From CAWFGW01 sp963849955 (GTDB lineage: Bacteria > Bacteroidota > Bacteroidia > Cytophagales > JAAEPT01): a stretch of 64,000 bases of DNA. Of the stretch, positions 58,385-64,000 are shown piece after piece (the stretch's first letter is position 1; each line of letters starts with the position of its first letter). Below the pieces are notes generated by a model. The model saw nothing but the letters and a program-made list of their open reading frames with translations, was not told the DNA's origin and made no database searches. The stretch spans positions 310,001 through 374,000 of the forward strand of contig CAWKJU010000027.1 in the NCBI GenBank assembly GCA_963849955.1, given 5' to 3'. The position numbers and the translations under genes are program-made.

Positions 58385-58553
58385 CCAGAATGCGCCCCCC
58401 CCCCTCCTAGTTGGACAAGCAGGTCTCACACCTCACTCTCCGTAGCTCAGTAAAGCTTAATTACCCGCATTAAATCTATTATTCGTGAGTTGAATAAAGA
58501 TTTTATAGTAACTTGTTATTAGTAAAATATAAGTTGGATAAAAGGCATGTGTC
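58347..58553 (+). repeat. Long direct repeat, copy 1 (includes element E5)
   Basis: Nearly identical to 62451-62653, about 4.1 kb away. It starts with AAAGCATACAATCGAATAG, has a degenerate form of a CCCGACT...AGTCGGG hairpin, a run of ten Cs (about 58395-58404) that is short in the other copy, CTCACTCTCCGTAGCTCAG, and then the E5 boundary element. Confidence 0.85.
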
Positions 58554-58574
58554 ACTTATCGATTTGTTCTAGCA
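58496..58574 (+). repeat. Cassette-boundary element, copy E5
   Basis: Contains AAAGATTTTATAGTAACTTG and the inverted pair GATAA (58537) and TTATC (58560) around AGGCATGTGTC, then GATTTGTTCTAGC. E5 and E7 form the third subfamily. The gene at 58657 starts about 80 bp downstream. Confidence 0.75.
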
Positions 58575-58656
58575 CCATAGCATAATGAAGAAAATAGATA
58601 GATCTAAGTTCAAACCGACTCTTTTGAAGAGAAGCAGTTGATCATAACGTTGTTTT

Positions 58657-59820
58657 ATGAAACGCTATGTTGTACATTTAGCCATTACAGTCCGTATCAT
58701 TACATTTCTTTTAGCCATGGTGCTACATTATTTAGTAAATCGAAGGAAAGCAGAACACTTCGTTTCTCTTGGCATACTTTTTTTAATTTTATCTTGTAAT
58801 GATAAACATGATCCTGCCGGTCCTGAAACATCCCCTTGTTATTCTACTGACCATACAATAATTGATTTATGTAACGATAAAACATATCATGCATGTGATG
58901 AAATATGCGTTGATACGGTAATTGATTTTCCCATAAAAGATCAACATCCAAATTCATATGGTTTTATTGAAATAGTAGTCGATTCTAAGGGAGTGGTCTG
59001 GGCATTAAATGGCTATGACTTATTTAGAATTACTGAGAATGTGGTAGAAGACTTTAGCGATTTTATGGCCAGCCATCATGTAAAATGGTTTTATGGCTTG
59101 TATGTGGATGATCGCGATAATCTTTGGTTGGCCAACTCTAGTAAAATCTATAAATACAATGGAAGTCAGTGGTCAGTATTAAGTATTGACGAGGAAACAT
59201 CTGATTTTACCGTGTTTCAAGACACGGTGTACGTAGCACTAGACCATGTTACGGGTATTATAAAAAGACACATAGATGACCTGGAAGGCAAGCACGAAAC
59301 TTATTTAGAATTTCCAGATGAACCGTCTTTAAGATTCTCTACTGACGATATACAAGTAACAGAAAATGGTAATATTTGGATATCGAAGGATAATCTGGTC
59401 TTATGGTATGATGGGAAAAATTGGACCGTTTTTGATCATACCCTTACAAGTATGGATGAAGACGATTGGTTTAAGGAGCTCACCCTGGGTATAAATAATG
59501 AGGTTTGGGCAATAACTGGACGAGGAAAGATGTATCGATTCTCAGAAAGCGGTGTTAAAGAAATAGATTTAGGGAAAAATTTCGTTTCCTCTCAATCACT
59601 CTATGTGGATCGCAAAGGTTATTTATGGTTAGAACATGGGAGTCTTTCCTGTTTCGAACCAGAGAGCTTAAAGGAATATCAATTTGATTACTCTTTGGAT
59701 TTTAATAGTGGATGTTGCATTCAAAAATCGAATTTTATGGCTATAGATAAAGTCAATAAGCGGATTATTTACCCGAGTTATAACAAAGGTTTGTCATTCA
59801 TTTCAGATTGGAGGGATTAA
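58657..59820 (+). CDS. Lipoprotein with two-component-regulator-type beta-propeller repeats
   Basis: A 387-residue protein. A lipobox-like FLILSC lies unusually far in (Cys about residue 47), so an internal start such as the ATG 60 bp downstream (MVLHYLVNRRKAEHF) is likely. The mature part has repeated W-containing motifs: GVVWALNGYDLFRI, DNLWLANSSKIYKYNGSQW, GNIWISKDNLVLWYDGKNW and GYLWLEHGSLSCF, typical of Reg_prop propeller blades. No kinase domain follows, so this is an isolated surface propeller. Cargo behind element E5. Confidence 0.75.
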   Translation: MKRYVVHLAITVRIITFLLAMVLHYLVNRRKAEHFVSLGILFLILSCNDKHDPAGPETSPCYSTDHTIIDLCNDKTYHACDEICVDTVIDFPIKDQHPNSYGFIEIVVDSKGVVWALNGYDLFRITENVVEDFSDFMASHHVKWFYGLYVDDRDNLWLANSSKIYKYNGSQWSVLSIDEETSDFTVFQDTVYVALDHVTGIIKRHIDDLEGKHETYLEFPDEPSLRFSTDDIQVTENGNIWISKDNLVLWYDGKNWTVFDHTLTSMDEDDWFKELTLGINNEVWAITGRGKMYRFSESGVKEIDLGKNFVSSQSLYVDRKGYLWLEHGSLSCFEPESLKEYQFDYSLDFNSGCCIQKSNFMAIDKVNKRIIYPSYNKGLSFISDWRD

Positions 59821-59927
59821 CACAAGGTGAGCTTCATATTGGATTCAAATGGAGTTTTAAACATGTTTTCAGTCACTAAGCGATCTTCATAAAGAAAGCT
59901 TGAGTGTATTATTAATTAATTGTATTT

Positions 59928-61442
59928 ATGAAACAGATTGTATTCGTTCTTTCGTTTATCCTAGTTCTAGTTGGTTGTAAAAAGGATAAAGACGAGGTGA
60001 AACCAACTGTCAAAGAAACCCCAAGTATAAATGATCAAAGCTTGGATTGTGACTCTACCTCAAACAGTTTTCTAACCTTTGCTGATGACATAACTCCACT
60101 CTATTTTTCTACAAGTCGCGCCATGGTTAATAAACTAGGTCTTTCAAAGCAGATTTTTATCGAGTCAAGTAACTATGCAGATGGTGTAAATTATTGTCCT
60201 GAATATCAAATTTCAGACTATGTAAAAAGTACCGCTGTATTGATATCATATATTGAAGATACGCCTTTAAAAACGAGTAATTCGTTGCAGATTACTACTA
60301 ATCCCAAAAACATAAATCCAACGAAGGCACATTTAAAAATAGTGCTTCCCAATGAAAAAGAGGTCATCGCCAATTCTGGAACAATTACAATGACGAATTT
60401 GTCTTATCACACCGACTTTAATGATGGTACATTAGTCGATCTGAAGACCGCATTAATAAGCTATTCTGTTATAGGAAATGATGGAGAATTATATTCTGGT
60501 GAGATTGTAATCAGCAAGAAAACACAGTCTTATTTGTTCTATTTCTCCTTCCTGGAATACACTTTAATTGACGATGAAAATGTGATTTACGTTGATAGCG
60601 AAATAGCCACTATCGATAGTTTAAGTTTAGTTGGACAAGGAATAAACCCGTTTGATAAACTGAATAGATATGAACTAAAACTCTATTATCAAGATCAGAA
60701 TAAACAAACTCAATGGATAAACGCTACTATAGTTTCAAACCGTGTTGACGGCCTTATCAATGGAGAGTACACCCTGGGGGAAAGTAATGAATTTTCAATT
60801 GAAAAAGCCTCTTTTTCTAATGATGCGAATAATTTTAAAGAAGGTACACTAACCATCACAAACATGTATTATTCGTCTTCCTCACCCAAGATTAGCTTCT
60901 CTTTTATAGACGATAATGACCGTAGATATAATGGGTATTTCGATAATCCTGAGGCCGTAAGAAGAGCCAATATATATTACTACAACAACTATTTTCAAGA
61001 CACTTATTTCGAAAAGATTTTTGCCTTGCAAAGTATTTATATACGAAACTCCGGAAAAACACAAAGCGGTTTATACCTCAACCAAGTACTTTTCGCTCCT
61101 TCTTCAATGATTGGATTTAAAGATGAGAAGCCTTATGGTTCTGGTCCTAATATTTTGTTGGAGATGTATTCTTCACAGGCTGGAGAGCTAGACGAAGGGA
61201 CGTATACTTTCGAACTAAATGCGAACAAAGCATTTATTATCCATACTGCGAAAGTTTATTTTTCCTATCAATGGAATTCTTCTAGTATTTCTGATTACAT
61301 GCAAAGTGGTGAACTCAATGTAAAAAAAGATAGCAAAGGAAAATACACAATAGATTTCGATTTCTATCAGGTAGAAAATGAACAAGGAGTTAATGTATTT
61401 GGGAAAATAAATAGTATAAACTATCATATTGAGGACTATTAA
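59928..61442 (+). CDS. Large lipoprotein, function unknown
   Basis: A 504-residue protein with a clear lipoprotein signal (lipobox VLVGC, cysteine at residue 17) followed by a charged linker (KKDKDEVKP). The rest is predicted to be beta-rich, with recurring segments such as GTITMTNLSYHTDFNDGT and GTLTITNMYYSSSSPK that suggest repeated beta-sandwich modules. No family recognised. About 100 bp separate it from the propeller lipoprotein, so the two may be one transcript. Confidence 0.72.
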   Translation: MKQIVFVLSFILVLVGCKKDKDEVKPTVKETPSINDQSLDCDSTSNSFLTFADDITPLYFSTSRAMVNKLGLSKQIFIESSNYADGVNYCPEYQISDYVKSTAVLISYIEDTPLKTSNSLQITTNPKNINPTKAHLKIVLPNEKEVIANSGTITMTNLSYHTDFNDGTLVDLKTALISYSVIGNDGELYSGEIVISKKTQSYLFYFSFLEYTLIDDENVIYVDSEIATIDSLSLVGQGINPFDKLNRYELKLYYQDQNKQTQWINATIVSNRVDGLINGEYTLGESNEFSIEKASFSNDANNFKEGTLTITNMYYSSSSPKISFSFIDDNDRRYNGYFDNPEAVRRANIYYYNNYFQDTYFEKIFALQSIYIRNSGKTQSGLYLNQVLFAPSSMIGFKDEKPYGSGPNILLEMYSSQAGELDEGTYTFELNANKAFIIHTAKVYFSYQWNSSSISDYMQSGELNVKKDSKGKYTIDFDFYQVENEQGVNVFGKINSINYHIEDY

Positions 61443-61548
61443 GGTTTTCTTGTCTCCAGCACTACTTATTGAACCTTTCTATACATCTCAATTCCCCTAC
61501 CTTAGCCACCATAATAGCCCACGTTGCAGCAGCAAAAAGCGGACTACT

Positions 61549-61603
61549 ATGAGTTTGATTGCTATTTTGAATCAGGTTGTTTTGATACTTCATGATTTCA
61601 AAC
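61549..61603 (-). pseudogene. Short remnant of the 67-residue protein gene
   Basis: On the minus strand it reads EIMKYQNNLIQNSNQT, matching residues from about 29 to 43 of the intact gene. The junction with the following element (CATGATTTCAAACAG) is the same as in the 53341-53460 copy. The rest of 61443-61782 holds element E6 and no gene. Confidence 0.65.
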
Positions 61604-61655
61604 AGTTATTATCCGATGATTCTACGTATAATCATGGGGTATTTTTTTAAACAGC

Positions 61656-61766
61656 TTTATAATAAAGTGTGCTATCAGCTTTAAAATTAAGATTTTGTGT
61701 TACTTTAGAGAAACAACAAAACAACTACTGGATATGACACATAGGTGGTTTATTCAGTAGTTGTGT
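61656..61766 (+). repeat. Cassette-boundary element, copy E6
   Basis: Contains TATAATAAAGTGTGCTATCA, TTAAGATTTTGTGTTACTTT and the inverted pair ACTACTGGATA (61724) and TATTCAGTAGT (ending 61761). Closely related to E1 and E2 in its upstream part (TACGTATAATCA shared with E2). The lipoprotein gene starts 17 bp later. Confidence 0.8.
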
Positions 61767-61782
61767 GCAACTCAATTAACTA

Positions 61783-62451
61783 ATGACAAACACTTTTAAA
61801 ATCATCGCATTGATAACTTTTAGCTTTCTGATTGCATGCTCAGATAATCAAAATAGTAATAAACAAATCAATGCAGAACTAGAAGTAACCGAACCTGTAA
61901 GACCTAAGACAAATTCTAAACTGCCAGATGTTGAACGTGAAATTCAAGCAAACAATGAACTTGTGCTAGGTGTACCTGAGCTTGAAATTCTTGATTCGAG
62001 CATTTATAAGATATTGACAAATGTAGGCTTTGAAAAAAAATATGAAATAGCATATTCTCATGACCCATATAAGATAACAGGCATGTTTAATAACGATGAC
62101 TTTCTTGATACAGCCTTCATCGTAAAAGATATAGATAATAATAAAGAAGGTCTAATAATACGATACGGGCTTAGCAACCCTTATGATCTAACTATTTTGG
62201 GGGCTGGAAAAAAAGTGTTAGGACAAAGATTCGATGAATTTAACTGGGTTGGAGATTTTAAAACTATACCGAAGGGTAGCAAAAAGGCGAGTAATGTAGA
62301 TGATGATGGAGAAATCATAACAGAAGAAATCCCAAACTCACTTAAAATAGAACTACCAAATGATGGAATATACATTCATGCAAGCGAGAGTTGTGGAGGT
62401 GGAATAATTTATTTCGATGACGAATCTTATCAATGGATTCAACAAGAATAA
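61783..62451 (+). CDS. Lipoprotein, function unknown
   Basis: A 222-residue acidic protein with a lipoprotein signal (lipobox FLIAC). The body contains a short repeat-free alpha/beta domain with FNNDDFLDTAFIVKDIDNN, which resembles an FG-GAP-like or calcium-binding DxD loop, but no family is assigned. Direct repeat copy 2 begins at its stop codon. Confidence 0.68.
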   Translation: MTNTFKIIALITFSFLIACSDNQNSNKQINAELEVTEPVRPKTNSKLPDVEREIQANNELVLGVPELEILDSSIYKILTNVGFEKKYEIAYSHDPYKITGMFNNDDFLDTAFIVKDIDNNKEGLIIRYGLSNPYDLTILGAGKKVLGQRFDEFNWVGDFKTIPKGSKKASNVDDDGEIITEEIPNSLKIELPNDGIYIHASESCGGGIIYFDDESYQWIQQE

Positions 62452-62653
62452 AAGCATACAATCGAATAGACGGTCCCGACTAAATTAGTCGGGATGCGCC
62501 CTCGCCTAGTTGGACGGGCAGGTCTCACACCTCACTCTCCGTAGCTCAGTAAAGCGTAATTACTTGCATTAAAATCTGTTATTCGTGAGTTGAATAAAGA
62601 TTTTATAGTAACTTGTTATCAGTAAAATATTAGTTGGATAAAGGACATATGTC
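62451..62653 (+). repeat. Long direct repeat, copy 2 (includes element E7)
   Basis: The better-preserved copy: CCCGACT-AAATT-AGTCGGG is an intact hairpin here, and the poly-C tract of copy 1 is short. It ends in E7 (AAAGATTTTATAGTAACTTG, GTTGGATA, GACATATGTC, TATTCAATTGTTAAC at about 62600-62671). Copies 1 and 2 enclose three lipoprotein genes and element E6. Confidence 0.85.
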
Positions 62654-62742
62654 GCATATTCAATTGTTAACATTCATACTGAGAGACCTCAGTGTAACCC
62701 GGAGAAGAGCTGAAAATGTTTATATTTGAGGCAAAAATTTAA

Positions 62743-62990
62743 ATAGCAAAAGAATCAGAAATCATATTTTACCAGTCTGATAATGGAAACATAAAAATTG
62801 AGGGTATTTATCAAGACGAGACTTTTTAAATGACTCAAAAAAAATTGCTGAGTTATTTGGTGTTCAAAGACCCGCTATAACAAAGCATTTGAAAAATATC
62901 TTTGAATCTGGAGAGTTAGAGGAAGATTCAGTTAGTTCCATTATGGAACATACTGCAGAAGATGCAAAAAAATACAGTTGTATAAAATAA
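62743..62990 (+). pseudogene. rhuM-family gene remnant
   Basis: Two frames together give EIIFYQSDNGNIKIEGIYQD followed by a stop, then, after a frameshift near an A8 tract (about 62837-62844), IAELFGVQRPAITKHLKNIF and ESGELEEDSVSSIMEHTAED. This is the N-terminal region of RhuM/virulence-associated proteins. The reading frame is broken by at least one stop and one frameshift, and most of the C-terminus is missing. Another decayed cargo gene, behind element E7. Confidence 0.8.
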
Positions 62991-63113
62991 AAACCGCATA
63001 AAATTGACTATCAATACTTTATGGGATATGAATAATGTTTTCGTTAAAACAAGATTTTTTTAACAATGTAATTTTTTCATTAAATTATCTCAAAATTAAT
63101 GAAAGTTCACCAA

Positions 63114-63590
63114 ATGAAAGTTCTTATTAAACTTGTGTGTTTAATTCTTCTGGTATCTGTTACCGGATTTACTTTTGGTCAAAGTACACTTCTTAGTTCA
63201 GGAGGCACTGTTGCAACTTCAGAAGGCTCACTCAGTTATTCTCTTGGACAGCTTAATAATCAAACTAGTTCAATTTCAGAATGGTCAATTATAGAAGGAG
63301 TTCAACAACCCTTTGAGGTATCACAACCTTTAGGAAACGTTGACAAAGAGTTAGCTATCGGTATATCATTGTATCCCAATCCAGCCAACGATATAGTTGT
63401 TGTAACCACTGAAAATTTTCAAAATTTAGAACTTACGGTTTTGGATATAAGCGGGAAGGTTCTTCTGGAAAAGAAACTTACTGATAAAGCAACACCGATT
63501 GATATGAGTGCATTTTCTGATGCAATTTATTTAGTGAAAATTAATAATGATTTTCAATCAATTAGGACATTTAAATTAATTAGAAAGTAA
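63114..63590 (+). CDS. Secreted protein with type IX secretion sorting domain
   Basis: About 158 residues from the ATG at 63114; an in-frame ATG at 63099 gives five more. A signal peptide (MKVLIKLVCLILLVSVTGFT) is followed by a small domain beginning QSTLLSSGGTVATSEGSLSY. A C-terminal type A sorting domain follows: ISLYPNPANDIVVVTTENF and LTVLDISGKVLLEKKL, ending SIRTFKLIRK. Probably exported and anchored at the cell surface. The next gene starts 5 bp later and is likely co-transcribed. Confidence 0.85.
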   Translation: MKVLIKLVCLILLVSVTGFTFGQSTLLSSGGTVATSEGSLSYSLGQLNNQTSSISEWSIIEGVQQPFEVSQPLGNVDKELAIGISLYPNPANDIVVVTTENFQNLELTVLDISGKVLLEKKLTDKATPIDMSAFSDAIYLVKINNDFQSIRTFKLIRK

Positions 63591-63594
63591 CAAC

Positions 63595-64000
63595 ATGAAA
63601 AAATATTTCTCCCTTTGCTTAATCGTTTGTTCTCTGAATATGTATGCTCAGACACCCAATAAGATGAGTTATCAGGCAGTCATAAGAAATGCTGCCAATG
63701 AACTTGTTACTAATGCTGCTGTAGGTATGAGAATTAGCATTCTACAAGGTAGTGCCTCCGGTAAAGTGGTCTATTCAGAAAGTCATACACCAACTACCAA
63801 CCAAAATGGATTAATCAGTTTAGAAATTGGTGGAGGCACCGTGTTGTCTGGTGCTATTTCTAATATTGATTGGTCAGATAATACTTATTTTGTTCAGACG
63901 GAAACCGATACAGATGGTGGTACGAATTATCAATTAATGACCACCAGTCAGTTGTTGAGTGTTCCATATGCCCTACACGCTAAAACGGCAGCTACGGTAA
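63595..64000 (+). CDS. Secreted Bacteroidota surface protein, N-terminal part (3' end outside window)
   Basis: 135 residues before the right edge. A signal peptide (MKKYFSLCLIVCSLNMYAQ) is followed by TPNKMSYQAVIRNAANELV, a start typical of large Bacteroidota proteins with tail-fibre- or collagen-like stalks. It continues VGMRISILQGSASGKVVYSE and ends at the edge with LLSVPYALHAKTAAT. The C-terminal function is out of view. It pairs with the preceding sorting-domain protein. Confidence 0.82.
   Translation, partial: MKKYFSLCLIVCSLNMYAQTPNKMSYQAVIRNAANELVTNAAVGMRISILQGSASGKVVYSESHTPTTNQNGLISLEIGGGTVLSGAISNIDWSDNTYFVQTETDTDGGTNYQLMTTSQLLSVPYALHAKTAATV

Noticed and set aside
49981..62671. Classical integron attC sites
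   Set aside because: The elements end in GTTA-like tails, but most do not fit GTTRRRY/RYYYAAC and no IntI gene is in view, so I call them integron-like only.

Overview
The window looks like chromosomal DNA of a Bacteroidota bacterium, most likely a flavobacterium-like marine or freshwater heterotroph. The evidence is low GC, the gene order ExbB-membrane protein-ExbD-ExbD-TonB next to a TonB-dependent receptor, many SxxC lipoproteins, type IX secretion sorting tails (YPNPA), alternating gene strands and the absence of clear Shine-Dalgarno sites. No rRNA or tRNA gene was recognised and the genus cannot be named.

Layout. 0-5 kb: end of a TonB-dependent receptor and its energising operon. 5-12 kb: housekeeping and single genes (cystathionine gamma-synthase/lyase, TVP38 protein, NDH-2, sterol desaturase family, GlsB, GNAT, YkgJ). 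12-50 kb: a large nitrate assimilation and nitrogen-oxide region, interrupted at 19.5-23.8 kb by unrelated genes (alpha/beta hydrolase, ClpP, DUF3703, acetyltransferase). It holds narK, a nitrate reductase fused to a NirB-like FAD and [2Fe-2S] module, a rubredoxin-tailed nitrite-reductase-like protein, mobA, a globin/cytochrome/reductase operon with a CcmF-type protein, hemA, the nrt ABC transporter with an outer-membrane porin, a Crp/Fnr regulator with four N-terminal cysteines, an IS110 element, a NarX-like two-component system, a TrpD2-like protein, nirB and nirD. A shared 14-bp palindrome, A(A/C)GTA-N4-TAC(G/T)T, lies upstream of narK, the globin operon, hemA, the porin-nrt operon, the Crp/Fnr gene itself, the sensor-kinase/trpD2 divergence and nirB, so these units probably form one regulon.

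50-63 kb: an accessory region of unrelated genes, nearly all on the + strand and mostly one gene per cassette. Most are preceded by a copy of a conserved ~80-120 bp element ending in a palindrome and a GTTA-like tail (eight copies counted). The cargo includes a ParB-like/Mrr-like nuclease pair, a second PD-(D/E)XK-like nuclease, an XRE regulator, a REP-associated tyrosine transposase between inverted REP hairpins, LRR and lipoprotein genes, a rhuM pseudogene and truncated copies of a 67-residue protein. This reads as a defence- and mobility-rich cassette array. The window closes with two secreted-protein genes typical of the phylum, the last one cut off.

A second theme is the spacer DNA. Many intergenic gaps between 1.8 and 50 kb consist of degenerate repeats in strict 7-bp phase, some as pure heptamer tandem arrays, and some run into the 3' ends of coding sequences. 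The IS110 element carries a candidate bridge RNA whose two guide-like segments match its own two flanks.
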